The notes: generated by a model not told the origin, from the letters alone. A stretch of DNA of 64,000 bases from Curtobacterium oceanosedimentum (GCF_020297365.1 NZ_JAIXIG010000008.1:1-64000), one strand, 5' to 3'. Positions 1 through 8,532 are shown, counted from the first letter of the stretch. Program-made: numbers and translations.

Positions 1-235
1 CTGGGAACGCCCGAACGCCGACACCGGGCTGCACTTCAGCTACTTCATCCAGTGGTTCCTGTTCGCCGCCGGTGGCTTCGGGTTCCTGGCGTACGTGATG
101 GTGCAGGAGTACCGGAACCTCAACCAGGACGACCCCGACGAACGCGAACGCGCCCAGGAGCGGCAGCGCCGCAAGGACGCCAAGCCGAAGACCGACGACG
201 AGATCGAGGACGAACTCATCGCGTCCCGCCGCTGA
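1..235 (+). CDS. SURF1-like cytochrome oxidase biogenesis protein, C-terminal end (partial)
   Basis: The reading frame enters from the left edge (first full codon at base 2) and stops with TGA at 233-235. About 77 residues are visible. They show an aromatic hydrophobic segment around FIQWFLFAAGGFGFLAYVMV, then a strongly charged cytoplasmic tail rich in D, E, R and K. A C-terminal membrane helix preceded by a GLHFSYFIQW-like sequence is what actinobacterial SURF1 proteins have, and the ctaA and ctaB genes a few kilobases away fit a cytochrome oxidase assembly role. Only the tail is present, so the family call rests on resemblance and context. It could be another one-helix membrane protein. 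Confidence 0.55.
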   Translation, partial: WERPNADTGLHFSYFIQWFLFAAGGFGFLAYVMVQEYRNLNQDDPDERERAQERQRRKDAKPKTDDEIEDELIASRR

Positions 236-374
236 CACGGCCGTGCTCCGGGGCAGGAAGACGCCGTCGTCTCCGTATGACGCCTCCGGATCCGGCGGCG
301 TCTCGACGACAGCGCGGCGTCCCCGCATGACGCCGTCGTCTCCGCGTGCCGGCACGCGACCACGCGACGGAGAG
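236..374. repeat. Convergent spacer with short direct and inverted repeats
   Basis: No gene. The spacer holds two direct copies of ACGCCGTCGTCTCCG (260-274 and 330-344). Between them is an imperfect inverted repeat centred on TCCGGATCCG, flanked by GACGCC on the left and GGCGTC on the right (about 280-302). The GACGCC/GGCGTC motif recurs in the ctaA/ctaB spacer at 8.5-9.1 kb. Function unknown. Confidence 0.5.
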
Positions 375-406
375 GAGGCCCGTGGCGGCGCCGCCACGGG
401 CCTCCC
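375..406. terminator. 32-bp perfect palindrome, bidirectional terminator candidate
   Basis: The two 16-base arms, GGAGGCCCGTGGCGGC and its complement, form a perfect hairpin between the convergent SURF1-like and ABC-F genes. No T-run follows. It belongs to the GGAGGC...GCCTCC palindrome family seen at many gene ends in this window. Confidence 0.55.
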
Positions 407-456
407 GTCCATCAGTGGGTCACGTCGGGAGGCGTGCCGCCCCGGCGCCGCCCCGC

Positions 457-2055
457 CTAGGCGAGCTCGATGAGCTCCGCGTAGTCCTTGTTCCAGTGGT
501 CCTCGGTGCCGTCCGGCAGCAGCAGCACGCGCTCCGGGTTGAGCGCCTCGACCGCACCGGCATCGTGCGACACCAGGACGACGGCGCCCTCGAAGCCGGC
601 CAGCGCGCCGAGGATCTCCTCGCGCGATGCCGGGTCCAGGTTGTTCGTCGGCTCGTCGAGCAGCAGCACGTTCGCACCCGAGACCACGATCATCGCGAGC
701 GACAGTCGGGTCTTCTCACCGCCGGAGAGCACGCCGGCCTTCTTGTAGCCGTCGTCACCGGTGAACAGGAAGGACCCGAGGACACGACGGGCCTCGGTCT
801 CGTTGAGCTCCGACGACGCCGACACCATGTTCTCGATGACGGTGCGGTTGACGTCGATGTTCTCGTGCTCCTGCGCGTAGTACCCGATGCGCAGACCGTG
901 GCCGGGCAGGATCTCGCCGGTGTCGGGCTGGTCGGTGCCCGCGAGGATCCGCAGCAGCGTCGTCTTGCCGGCACCGTTGAAGCCGAGGATGACCACGCGC
1001 GAGCCGCGGTCGATCGCCAGGTCGACCCCGGCGAAGATCTCGAGCGACCCGTAGGACTTCGACAGGCCCTCGGCCATCAGCGGGGTGCGCCCGCACGGCA
1101 CCGGGGTCGGGAACCGGAGCTTGGCGACGCGGTCGGCGACGCGCTCGTCCTCGAGGCCGGCGAGCAGCTTGTCGGCGCGCGCGACCATCTGGTGCGCCGC
1201 GGCGGCCTTCGACGCCTTCGCACCGAAGCGTGCGGCCTGGTCCTTGAGCGTCGCGGCCTTCTTCTCGGCGTTCGCGCGCTCCTTGCGGCGGCGCTCCTCG
1301 TCGGCGGCGCGCTGCCGCTGGTAGAGCTTCCACCCCATGTTGTAGACGTCGATCGACTGGCGATTGGCGTCGAGGTAGAAGACGCGGTTGACGACCTCGT
1401 CGACCAGCTCCACGTCGTGGGAGATGATGATGACGCCGCCGGCGTAGGTCTTCAGGTGCTCACGGAGCCACACGACCGAGTCGGCGTCCAGGTGGTTGGT
1501 CGGCTCGTCGAGGATCATCGTCTCGGCGTCCGAGAACAGGATCCGGGCGAGCTCGATGCGGCGGCGCTGACCACCCGAGAGCGTCTTGAGCTGCTGGTCG
1601 AGGATGCGGTCCGGCAGCTTGAGGTTCGAGGCGATCGACGCGGCCTCGGCCTCGGCCGCGTAGCCACCGAGCGCGTTGAACTGGTCGTCGAGCCGGCTGT
1701 ACCGACGCATCGCCTTCTCGGCGACGGCGGGGTCGTCGCTCGCCATGTCGAGCGTCGCCAGCCGGATGCCCTCCACGAGCTCACCGAGCCCGCGGGCGTC
1801 GAGGATGCGCTTGCGCGCGGTCTCCTCCGGGTCGCCCGAGCGCGGGTCCTGCGGCAGGTACCCGATCTCGCCGCCGCGGTCGATGGTGCCGCCCGTCGGC
1901 TGGGTCTCCCCCGCCAGGGCCTTGGTCATCGTCGTCTTCCCCGCGCCGTTGCGGCCGACGAGTCCGATCTTGTCGCCCTTCTCGACACGGAAGGACACAC
2001 CCTCCATGAGGAGACGAGCTCCGACGCGGATCTCGAGTTCGTGCACGGCAAGCAC
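457..2055 (-). CDS. ABC-F family ATP-binding protein
   Basis: 532 residues with two ABC ATPase domains and no membrane segment, which is the ABC-F (ribosome-associated) layout. Domain 1 has Walker A GRNGAGKTT (34-42), signature LSGGQRRR (159-166) and Walker B ILDEPTNHLD (181-190). Domain 2 has Walker A GFNGAGKTT (358-366), signature LSGGEKTR (443-450) and Walker B LLLDEPTNNLD (464-474). Between them is a charged, alanine-rich linker (about 235-325) matching the P-site tRNA interaction motif region. Family members act on stalled ribosomes, and some give resistance to ribosome-targeting antibiotics. The sequence resembles housekeeping actinobacterial members more than known resistance types, but I cannot separate these by eye. 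The GTG start has no clear ribosome binding site. The gene diverges from bioY. Confidence 0.85.
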   Translation of the reverse strand: MLAVHELEIRVGARLLMEGVSFRVEKGDKIGLVGRNGAGKTTMTKALAGETQPTGGTIDRGGEIGYLPQDPRSGDPEETARKRILDARGLGELVEGIRLATLDMASDDPAVAEKAMRRYSRLDDQFNALGGYAAEAEAASIASNLKLPDRILDQQLKTLSGGQRRRIELARILFSDAETMILDEPTNHLDADSVVWLREHLKTYAGGVIIISHDVELVDEVVNRVFYLDANRQSIDVYNMGWKLYQRQRAADEERRRKERANAEKKAATLKDQAARFGAKASKAAAAHQMVARADKLLAGLEDERVADRVAKLRFPTPVPCGRTPLMAEGLSKSYGSLEIFAGVDLAIDRGSRVVILGFNGAGKTTLLRILAGTDQPDTGEILPGHGLRIGYYAQEHENIDVNRTVIENMVSASSELNETEARRVLGSFLFTGDDGYKKAGVLSGGEKTRLSLAMIVVSGANVLLLDEPTNNLDPASREEILGALAGFEGAVVLVSHDAGAVEALNPERVLLLPDGTEDHWNKDYAELIELA

Positions 2056-2083
2056 AGTGGACGTCCAATCAGTTGGTGGGTTT

Positions 2084-2099
2084 GCACAACGACGTGTGC
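2084..2099. promoter_or_regulatory. Inverted repeat in the ABC-F / bioY divergent spacer
   Basis: GCACA-N6-TGTGC lies midway between the two divergent starts, and a -10-like TACGCT (2114-2119) lies on the bioY side. No well-placed -35 box is visible. A biotin-responsive operator is an attractive guess for a lone bioY gene, but the sequence does not match an operator I know. Low confidence. Confidence 0.22.
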
Positions 2100-2171
2100 G
2101 TGAGGTGCACCGCTACGCTGACGGGACCGATGGTTCCAGAACGGGACCAGCAGTCCATTCTAGGAGAATCC

Positions 2172-2771
2172 ATGACGAACGCCACCGGGTTCGCTCCCCG
2201 CGCAGTCCTCGCCGACCGTCTGCGGACGCACGGGCTGGCCACCGACGCCGCCCTGGTCGCGGGTGGAGCCCTGTTCACCGCCGCGATGGCGCAGCTCGAG
2301 GTGCCGATGTGGCCGGTCCCGGTCACGGGGCAGACCCTGGCCGTGGTGCTCGTCGGTGCGACCCTCGGCGCGCGTCGCGGCATGCTCTCCCTGCTCGTCT
2401 ACGCGGTCGCCGGACTCGCCGGCGCTCCGTTCTTCGCCGGCTTCTCGGGCGGGTTCGCCGCCCTGGCGTCGCCGAGCTTCGGCTACGTCCTCGGGTTCAT
2501 CCCGGCCGCCGGCCTCGTCGGCTGGCTCGCGCGCCGCAACTGGGACCGCCACGTCGGTCGCGCGGCCGTGGCGATGCTCCTCGCGAGCGCGATCCCGTTC
2601 GTCACGGGTCTGCCCTACCTGGCCCTCGCGCTCGGCCAGCTCGGCGCGCCGAACGACCTGCAGTCCGTCCTCGCAGCCGGCCTGTACCCGTTCATCGTCG
2701 GCGGCGTCGCCAAGGCCCTCATCGCGGCGGGCGTCCTGCCCCTCGCGTGGAAGGCCCTCGGCCGCCGCTGA
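2172..2771 (+). CDS. bioY: Biotin transporter BioY
   Basis: 199 residues, almost wholly hydrophobic, with about six membrane segments. It has the BioY features: an N-terminal TDAALVAGGALFTAAMAQLE helix, the WPVPVTGQTLAVVLVGATLG segment, and conserved LGARRGMLSLLVY and GYVLGFIPAAGLVGWLARR stretches. BioY is the substrate-binding S-component of ECF-type biotin uptake. The ATPase and T-component (bioM, bioN) are not in this window. The ATG at 2172 is chosen because AGGAGAA (2162-2168) sits just upstream; an in-frame ATG at 2073 would add 33 residues with no membrane or family character. A strong hairpin follows at 2787-2814. It is convergent with the suf operon. Confidence 0.92.
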   Translation: MTNATGFAPRAVLADRLRTHGLATDAALVAGGALFTAAMAQLEVPMWPVPVTGQTLAVVLVGATLGARRGMLSLLVYAVAGLAGAPFFAGFSGGFAALASPSFGYVLGFIPAAGLVGWLARRNWDRHVGRAAVAMLLASAIPFVTGLPYLALALGQLGAPNDLQSVLAAGLYPFIVGGVAKALIAAGVLPLAWKALGRR

Positions 2772-2786
2772 CGCCTCGCACGATGA

Positions 2787-2814
2787 CGGCCCCGCACCGA
2801 TCGGTGCGGGGCCG
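2787..2814 (+). terminator. bioY terminator hairpin
   Basis: A perfect 28-bp palindrome with arms CGGCCCCGCACCGA and TCGGTGCGGGGCCG, followed by TTCTG. It starts 15 bases after the bioY stop. Confidence 0.7.
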
Positions 2815-3021
2815 TTCTGCGTCCGGTGCGGTGCGGTGCGCCGAAGGAGACACGCCGCGTGTGCGGCCCGTCGGACGGTCACGACTCCCCGTTACCCGGA
2901 CCCCCGGTGGTCACGTCCGGTCGCCTGGCGCGCCGGCAGCCGACAGGGCGCGACCACTCGGCGAACGTGAGCGGGTGGTCACGACCGCTCGGCGGCGCGC
3001 CCCGCGCGTGGCGTGCGCACA
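2815..3021. repeat. Convergent spacer with dispersed CGCCGAG(T/C)GGTC repeats
   Basis: No gene. On the minus strand it carries at least two imperfect copies of a module built around GTTCGCCGAGTGGTCGCG (about 2949-2966) and GCCGAGCGGTCGTGACC (about 2975-2993). The same module occurs in the pgl/rbpA spacer near 18.9-19.1 kb. Function unknown. Confidence 0.45.
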
Positions 3022-3069
3022 GACGGACGGGAGGCGCCGTGCCAGCTGGCACCGCGCCTCCCGTCCGTC
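3022..3069. terminator. 48-bp palindrome, terminator candidate of the GGGAGGC family
   Basis: The arms pair over 24 bases with one mismatch around the centre GTGCCAGCTGGCAC, and the outer part is GACGGACGGGAGGCGC. It lies 12 bases beyond the sufT stop and faces bioY. The same sequence, not just the same shape, recurs at 18779, 23128 and (with a different centre) 37596. Confidence 0.65.
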
Positions 3070-3081
3070 AAGGGGTCGCGA

Positions 3082-3411
3082 CTAGATCGCGAACCCGAGG
3101 GCGCGCATCATCTCGCGCCCGTCGTCGGTGATCCGCTCCGGACCCCACGGCGGCATCCAGACCCAGTTGATGCGGAAGGCGTCCACGATGCCGTCGAGGG
3201 CGTTGGCGGTGTCGCCCTCGATGACGTCGGTCAGCGGGCAGCCGGCGCTGGTCAGCGTCATGCTGATGACCAGGGCGTTCGCCTCGTCGTCCCAGGCGAG
3301 GTCGTAGATCAGGCCGAGGTCGACGATGTTGACGCCGAGCTCCGGGTCCTGGACCTCCTTGAGGCCCTCGACGACCTCGTCGAACTTCTCGGGTGCGAGT
3401 GCCGCGATCAT
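3082..3411 (-). CDS. sufT: SufT/MIP18-type metal-sulfur cluster assembly factor (DUF59)
   Basis: 109 residues forming one DUF59 domain: DPELGVNIVDLGLIYDL (22-38), the MTLTSAGCPLTD stretch with the conserved cysteine at 58, and a C-terminal WMPPWGPERIT. SufT-type proteins help deliver or mature iron-sulfur clusters. It is the last gene of the suf operon; its ATG overlaps the sufC stop as TGATG, which implies translational coupling. The symbol follows the family name; a purely accessory role in Fe-S transfer is inferred from position. Confidence 0.85.
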   Translation of the reverse strand: MIAALAPEKFDEVVEGLKEVQDPELGVNIVDLGLIYDLAWDDEANALVISMTLTSAGCPLTDVIEGDTANALDGIVDAFRINWVWMPPWGPERITDDGREMMRALGFAI

Positions 3412-4184
3412 CAGGCCTGCGCCTCGGCGGCTGCGGCCTGCACGTAGCGGTCGTAGCCCTCGTTCTCCAGGCGATCGGCGAGCTCCGGGCCACCCTGCTC
3501 GGCGACCTTGCCCGCGACGAACACGTGCACGAAGTCGGGCTTGATGTAGCGGAGGATGCGCGTGTAGTGCGTGATGAGCAGCACGCCGAGGCCGGTGGCG
3601 GCCTTCGCGCGGTTGACGCCCTCGGACACGATCTTCAGCGCGTCGACGTCGAGGCCGGAGTCGGTCTCGTCGAGCACGGCGAACTTCGGCTTGAGGAGCT
3701 CGAGCTGCATGATCTCGTGGCGCTTCTTCTCGCCACCGGAGAAGCCCTCGTTGACGTTGCGCTCGGCGAACGACGCGTCCATCTTCAGGTCCGTCATCGA
3801 CTGGCGGAGCTCCTTGATCCACCCGCGCAGGGCCGGGGCCTCGCCGTCGATCGCGGTCTTGGCGGTGCGCAGGAAGTTCGAGACCGTGACGCCGGGGATC
3901 TCGACCGGGTACTGCATCGCGAGGAACATGCCGGCACGGGCGCGCTCGTCGACGCTCATCGCCAGGACGTCCTCGCCGTCGAGGGTGATCGAGCCGCCGA
4001 CCACGTTGTACCGCGGGTGCCCGGCGATCGTGTACGCCAGGGTCGACTTGCCGGAGCCGTTCGGCCCCATGATCGCGTGGATCTCGCCCTCGTTGATGGT
4101 GAGGTCGACACCCTTCAGGATCTCCTTGGTGCCCTGATCGGTGTCGATCGAGACCTTGAGATCACGGATTTCCAGAGTGGACAT
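3411..4184 (-). CDS. sufC: Fe-S cluster assembly ATPase SufC
   Basis: 257 residues, a single soluble ABC ATPase. Walker A GPNGSGKST is at 40-48, the signature is FSGGEKKR (148-155) and Walker B is FAVLDETDSGLD (168-179). The ETDSGLD form is typical of SufC rather than of transport ATPases. SufC binds SufB and SufD and powers cluster assembly on the SufBCD scaffold. It follows the Rieske gene after 78 bases that hold its own leader (rev. GGAACGCA before the ATG) and overlaps sufT at its end. Length is normal for the family. Confidence 0.96.
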   Translation of the reverse strand: MSTLEIRDLKVSIDTDQGTKEILKGVDLTINEGEIHAIMGPNGSGKSTLAYTIAGHPRYNVVGGSITLDGEDVLAMSVDERARAGMFLAMQYPVEIPGVTVSNFLRTAKTAIDGEAPALRGWIKELRQSMTDLKMDASFAERNVNEGFSGGEKKRHEIMQLELLKPKFAVLDETDSGLDVDALKIVSEGVNRAKAATGLGVLLITHYTRILRYIKPDFVHVFVAGKVAEQGGPELADRLENEGYDRYVQAAAAEAQA

Positions 4185-4262
4185 TGCGTTCCTTCGGTTG
4201 CAGCTGTGGTGCGGCGTCAGCCGCGGGAAGTGTGGGGACGACCGATGCCGGCCGCCGTCCGG

Positions 4263-4589
4263 TCAGTCGACCGGGACGACGTCCTGCACGTCGACGTAGA
4301 CGTCGCCGTCACGGACCTCGACCCGGAACACCGGGACGGGCTCGTAGGCCGGGAAGTTCTGCGGCTTGCCGGTGGTCAGCGAGAAGCGCGACCCGTGGGC
4401 CCAGCACTCGAGCGCGTCACCCTCGACGAAGCCCTCGGCGAGCGAGATGTCGCCGTGGGTGCACGTGTCGCCGATGGCGTGGACGGTGCCCGCCGAGTCC
4501 TTGACGATCGCGACGGCGGTGCCGCCGACGACCACCCGCATCGGGCTGTCCACCGCGATGTCGGCTTCGGCGCAGACCTTCTCGGCCAT
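4263..4589 (-). CDS. Rieske [2Fe-2S] ferredoxin-type protein in the suf operon
   Basis: 108 residues. The two Rieske ligand pairs are clear: C43-T-H45 and C62-W-A-H65, in CTHG and CWAHGSRF. No oxygenase domain is attached, so this is a free-standing Rieske ferredoxin like those associated with non-heme oxygenases. It sits between sufD and sufC; its ATG overlaps the sufD stop as TGATG. This placement is common in actinobacterial suf operons. A role as electron carrier or as a Fe-S client/carrier of the machinery is plausible but not shown by the sequence. Confidence 0.9.
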   Translation of the reverse strand: MAEKVCAEADIAVDSPMRVVVGGTAVAIVKDSAGTVHAIGDTCTHGDISLAEGFVEGDALECWAHGSRFSLTTGKPQNFPAYEPVPVFRVEVRDGDVYVDVQDVVPVD

Positions 4590-5875
4590 CAGGCGTCGGC
4601 CCCCGTCGGAGCGGCCGTGGCCGGTGCCGGTGCTGCGACGGCCGTGCGGCCCTCGGCGAGTTCCTGCTCGACGGCCGCGATGAGGCGTTCCTCGAGCTCC
4701 GGTGCACCGATCTTCTGGATGATCTCGACCAGGAAGCCGAGCACGACCAGACGCCGGGCCTCTTCTTCCGGGATGCCACGGGCCTGCAGGTAGAACAGCT
4801 GCTCGTCGTCGAAGCGTCCGGTCGCACTCGCGTGCCCGGCGCCCTCGATGTTGCCCGTCTCGATCTCGAGGTTCGGGATGCTGTCGGCACGGGTGCCGTC
4901 CGTCAGCACGAGGTTGCGGTTCTGCTCGTACGAGTCCGTGCCGTCGCCGGCCCGGCCGATCAGCACGTCGCCGATCCACACCGTGTGCGCGCCCTCGCCC
5001 TGCAGCGCGCCCTTGTAGTTGACGCGGCCACGGGTGTTCGGTGCGTCGTGGTTCACGTACACCTGCTGCTCGATGTACTGACCGGCGTCGGCGAAGTACA
5101 CGCCGTACATCTCGGTGTCGGCGCCCTGCGCACCCAGGTGCGTCGAGGGGTTCACCCGGACGACGTCGCCGCCGAGCGAGACAACGACGTGCTTGAGGAA
5201 GGCGTCACGGCCGACCTCGGCGAAGTGCGTGGAGACGTGCACGGCGTCGTCGTCCCAGTCCTGCAGGCTGACGACCGTGAGGCGCGCGCCCTCGTGGACG
5301 ACGATCTCGACGTTCTCGCTCAGCAGCGCACTGCCGCGGTTGTCGAGCACGACGACGCCCTGCGCGTGCGCCTCGGCCGTGATGACCGTGTGCGCCGCAC
5401 GGGGCTGGGGACCGAAGTCCGAACGGGTCAGCGTGATGAACTCGTTCGCCTCGGTCGCGGTGATCGTCACGGCGAGCACCGCGTCGCGGGAGGTCCAGGC
5501 CGCGGCCGCAGCGCGGTCCTCGGGCAGGCCAGCCGTACCGACGCGCGGGTCGTCGCTGCGACCCCACTCGACGTCGGCGCCCTCGGACTGACGCGCGAGG
5601 TACGGGTAGGCGGATCCGTCGAGCCCGCCGTCCAGCAGCGGCTGGAGCTTCGTCAGGGGCGCGAACTTCCAGTTGACCTCTCGGCCGGTGACCGTCGGGA
5701 ACGCGTCGACGTCGCCGGACTGGAACCGCTCGGAGCGGGTCTGGACCGGGACCTTGGAGTCAGGGGCGTCCCAGCCGCCGTCGGAGTGGGCTCCGGCGCC
5801 GTGCTGGGTGCCACCCTGTGCGGAGGCAGCGGGCTCGATCGGCTGGTCGATGTGGGGAGGGGTGGTGCTGGACAT
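4589..5875 (-). CDS. sufD: Fe-S cluster assembly protein SufD
   Basis: 428 residues. The C-terminal half has the SufB/SufD beta-helix core features: RGRVNYKGALQGEGAHTVWI, SYEQNRNLVLTDGTRADSIPNLEIE and GHASATGRFDDEQLFYLQARGI. SufD is the partner of SufB and SufC in the scaffold complex. The first 80 or so residues are hydrophilic and variable, as in the family. The stop of sufB is directly before its ATG. The C-terminus is an alanine-proline rich tail (about 410-428). Confidence 0.95.
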   Translation of the reverse strand: MSSTTPPHIDQPIEPAASAQGGTQHGAGAHSDGGWDAPDSKVPVQTRSERFQSGDVDAFPTVTGREVNWKFAPLTKLQPLLDGGLDGSAYPYLARQSEGADVEWGRSDDPRVGTAGLPEDRAAAAAWTSRDAVLAVTITATEANEFITLTRSDFGPQPRAAHTVITAEAHAQGVVVLDNRGSALLSENVEIVVHEGARLTVVSLQDWDDDAVHVSTHFAEVGRDAFLKHVVVSLGGDVVRVNPSTHLGAQGADTEMYGVYFADAGQYIEQQVYVNHDAPNTRGRVNYKGALQGEGAHTVWIGDVLIGRAGDGTDSYEQNRNLVLTDGTRADSIPNLEIETGNIEGAGHASATGRFDDEQLFYLQARGIPEEEARRLVVLGFLVEIIQKIGAPELEERLIAAVEQELAEGRTAVAAPAPATAAPTGADA

Positions 5876-7294
5876 CTAGCCGACGGATCCTTCCATGCTC
5901 ATCTCGATGAGCTTGTTGAGTTCGAGTGCGTACTCCATCGGGAGCTCACGGGCGATCGGCTCGATGAACCCGCGGACGATCATCGCCATCGCCTCGTCCT
6001 CCGCCATCCCGCGGGACATCAGGTAGAACAGCTGCTCCTCGCTGACGCGGGAGACGGTTGCCTCGTGCCCGAGCTGGACGTCGTCGACGCGGATGTCGAT
6101 CGCCGGGTAGGTGTCGCTGCGGCTGATCGTGTCGACGAGCAGCGCGTCGCACCGGACCGTGTTGGCGGCGTGGTGCGCGGCCGGGTCGACCCGGACCTCA
6201 CCGCGGTAGCCCGCACGACCGCCACCGCGTGCGATCGACTTCGAGACGATCGACGACGTCGTGTACGGCGCCATGTGGACCATCTTCGCGCCGGCGTCCT
6301 GGTGCTGGCCGGGGCCGGCGAAGGCGACGGACAGGGTCTCGCCCTTGGCGTGCTCACCGGCGAGGTAGATCGACGGGTACTTCATCGTCACCTTGGAGCC
6401 GATGTTGCCGTCGATCCACTCCATCGTGGCGCCCTCGTGCGCGATCGCACGCTTGGTCACCAGGTTGTAGACGTTGTTCGACCAGTTCTGGATCGTCGTG
6501 TAGCGCACGCGGGCGTTCTTCTTCACGATGATCTCGACGACGGCCGAGTGCAGCGAGTCCGACTTGTAGATCGGGGCGGTGCAGCCCTCGATGTAGTGGA
6601 CGTACGAGTCCTCGTCCGCGATGATCAGCGTCCGCTCGAACTGGCCCATGTTCTCGGTGTTGATCCGGAAGTAGGCCTGCAGCGGGATCTCGACGTGCAC
6701 GCCCTTCGGCACGTAGACGAAGGACCCACCGGACCAGACGGCCGTGTTCAGCGCGGCGAACTTGTTGTCGCCGGCCGGGATCACGGTGCCGAAGTACTCC
6801 TCGAACAGCTCCGGGTGCTCGCGCAGCGCCGTGTCGGTGTCCATGAAGATGACGCCCTGCTCCTCCAGGTCCTCGCGGATCTGGTGGTAGACGACCTCGG
6901 ACTCGTACTGGGCGGCGACGCCTGCGACCAGGCGCTGGCGCTCGGCCTCCGGGATGCCGAGCTTCTCGTACGTCTCGCGGATGTCCTCGGGGAGGTCCTC
7001 CCACGACTGCGCCTGCTTCTCGGTGGAGCGCACGAAGTACTTGATGTTGTCGAAGTCGATGCCCGTCAGGTCGGCACCCCACGTCGGCATCGGCTTGCGG
7101 CCGAAGAGCTGCAGCCCCTTGAGGCGGTTCTTCCGCATCCACTCGGGCTCGTCCTTGAGGGCGGAGATGTCGGTGACGACCTCTTCCGAGATCCCACGAC
7201 GGGCGGAGGCCCCGGCCGAGTCGGAGTCGGACCAGCCGAACTCGTATTGGCCGAGCCCTTCGAGCTCTGGACGGTCGATGAGCACGTCGGACAT
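5876..7294 (-). CDS. sufB: Fe-S cluster assembly scaffold SufB
   Basis: 472 residues, the usual SufB length. Family stretches include [40 protein letters not shown], the GCTAP segment with its conserved cysteine, and [21 protein letters not shown] near the C-terminus. SufB is the scaffold on which the cluster is built. It is the first gene of the operon, with GAGGAG a few bases before the ATG. Upstream lies a 251-bp spacer shared with divergent ctaA. The operon contains no sufS, sufU or sufR, although many actinobacterial suf operons do. Confidence 0.97.
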   Translation of the reverse strand: MSDVLIDRPELEGLGQYEFGWSDSDSAGASARRGISEEVVTDISALKDEPEWMRKNRLKGLQLFGRKPMPTWGADLTGIDFDNIKYFVRSTEKQAQSWEDLPEDIRETYEKLGIPEAERQRLVAGVAAQYESEVVYHQIREDLEEQGVIFMDTDTALREHPELFEEYFGTVIPAGDNKFAALNTAVWSGGSFVYVPKGVHVEIPLQAYFRINTENMGQFERTLIIADEDSYVHYIEGCTAPIYKSDSLHSAVVEIIVKKNARVRYTTIQNWSNNVYNLVTKRAIAHEGATMEWIDGNIGSKVTMKYPSIYLAGEHAKGETLSVAFAGPGQHQDAGAKMVHMAPYTTSSIVSKSIARGGGRAGYRGEVRVDPAAHHAANTVRCDALLVDTISRSDTYPAIDIRVDDVQLGHEATVSRVSEEQLFYLMSRGMAEDEAMAMIVRGFIEPIARELPMEYALELNKLIEMSMEGSVG

Positions 7295-7433
7295 GGTCTC
7301 CTCGTTTCCTTCTCGCGGACAGCGTTCTCAGGTGTGAACCCGTGGCGTCTGGACGCCATTCCACCGCAGACCGCCGACAGGCGGACACGGTGCTGCTCCC
7401 TCGCAACGACAATGGTTCCACGCAGTCCGTGGA

Positions 7434-7448
7434 GTGATCGGCGATCAC
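7434..7448. promoter_or_regulatory. Perfect 15-bp palindrome, operator candidate between sufB and ctaA
   Basis: GTGATCG-G-CGATCAC sits in the divergent spacer, about 140 bases from sufB and 98 from ctaA. It is the best dyad there; two shorter GC-rich ones lie at 7346-7360 and 7371-7384. A regulator sensing iron, Fe-S or heme state would be a logical binder, but this is inference. Confidence 0.4.
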
Positions 7449-7478
7449 GGCCCATTCGGAGCCGGCGCCTGCCTAGAC

Positions 7479-7507
7479 TTGACTGCTGCTGAACCCTCGA
7501 ATCCTAC
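7479..7507 (+). promoter_or_regulatory. Possible ctaA promoter
   Basis: TTGACT (7479-7484) is followed after 17 bases by TCCTAC (7502-7507). The -35 box is good and the -10 box is poor. It would start transcription about 30 bases before the ctaA GTG. Confidence 0.35.
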
Positions 7508-7545
7508 AGGTTCACTGCACGGAACAACAGGAAGGCACCACCCTC

Positions 7546-8532
7546 GTGACACGCGTCGGATCCCCCGTCGAGCAGGACGTCCGGACCGGACGGTGGTGGT
7601 CGCTCCCCCGCGTCGTCGACCGCCGGGTGGTCGCGCTGGCCTGGGCGTCGTTGGTCGTCGAGGTCGTGCTCATCGGCACCGGCGGCCTCGTGCGCCTCAC
7701 CGCGTCGGGCCTCGGGTGCCCGACCTGGCCCAAGTGCACGGCCGACTCGCTGGTCTCGACGCCCGAGATGGGCGTCCACGGGGTCATCGAGTTCGGCAAC
7801 CGACTGCTGACGTTCGTGCTCGTGATCGTGGCCGTCGCGATGTTCCTGTCGGTGGTGCGGATGCTCCGGACGCGTCCCGAACTCTTCTGGCTGGCGTTCG
7901 CCCAGGGCGTCGCGATCCCGGTGCAGGCCGTCATCGGCGGCATGAGCGTCTGGACGAACCTGAACCCGTTCGTGGTCGGTCTGCACTTCGTCGTCTCGGC
8001 GGCGCTCACCTCGGTCACCGCCGCCCTGGTCTACCGCACCTCGAACGGTCCGCGCACCGACGAGCGCCTGGTGCCCGGTTGGTACACCGGCGTCCTGCGC
8101 GGCACGATCGCCGCCGTCGTCGTCACCGTCCTCGTCGGCATCCTCACCACCGGCAGCGGACCGCACGCCGGTGCGGACGCCGCCGTCGACGGTGGTCGAC
8201 TGCACCGCACCGGGTTCGACCCCGCGGTGATGGAGCACCTGCACGCCTGGCCCGCCTACGCCCTCTTCGCACTGACCCTCGTGCTCGTGGTCGGTGCCGT
8301 GCGGCTCGGTCGCCCGAGCAGGTGGCCGCTGCTGCTGCTCGTCGTCGAGTTCCTGCAGATCGCGGTCGGCCTGACCCAGGCGCGGACCGGGCTGCCCGTC
8401 GGGCTCGTCGGGACGCACATGGTGCTCGCCGGGCTGCTCGTCGGCGCCGTCACGGTCGTGGCACTCTCGACGCGTGGTTCGGCCGGCCGCTCGGCTGTCC
8501 GGGAGTCCGTCCGGGAGTCCGTCGCCGCCTGA
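7546..8532 (+). CDS. ctaA: Heme A synthase CtaA (COX15 family)
   Basis: 328 residues with eight predicted membrane helices. CtaA oxidises the C8 methyl of heme O to give heme A for cytochrome aa3 oxidase. Conserved heme-ligand histidines are visible in GVHGVIEFGNRLL (H78), GLHFVVSAA, EHLHAW and GTHMVLAG. An extracytoplasmic cysteine pair (C58, C64 in GLGCPTWPKC) matches the redox pair of Bacillus-type CtaA. The start is GTG with AGGAAGG (7529-7535) upstream. The C-terminus ends in a duplicated VRES, encoded by two exact 12-bp copies at 8497-8520. It is convergent with ctaB, which supplies its substrate. Confidence 0.95.
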   Translation: MTRVGSPVEQDVRTGRWWSLPRVVDRRVVALAWASLVVEVVLIGTGGLVRLTASGLGCPTWPKCTADSLVSTPEMGVHGVIEFGNRLLTFVLVIVAVAMFLSVVRMLRTRPELFWLAFAQGVAIPVQAVIGGMSVWTNLNPFVVGLHFVVSAALTSVTAALVYRTSNGPRTDERLVPGWYTGVLRGTIAAVVVTVLVGILTTGSGPHAGADAAVDGGRLHRTGFDPAVMEHLHAWPAYALFALTLVLVVGAVRLGRPSRWPLLLLVVEFLQIAVGLTQARTGLPVGLVGTHMVLAGLLVGAVTVVALSTRGSAGRSAVRESVRESVAA

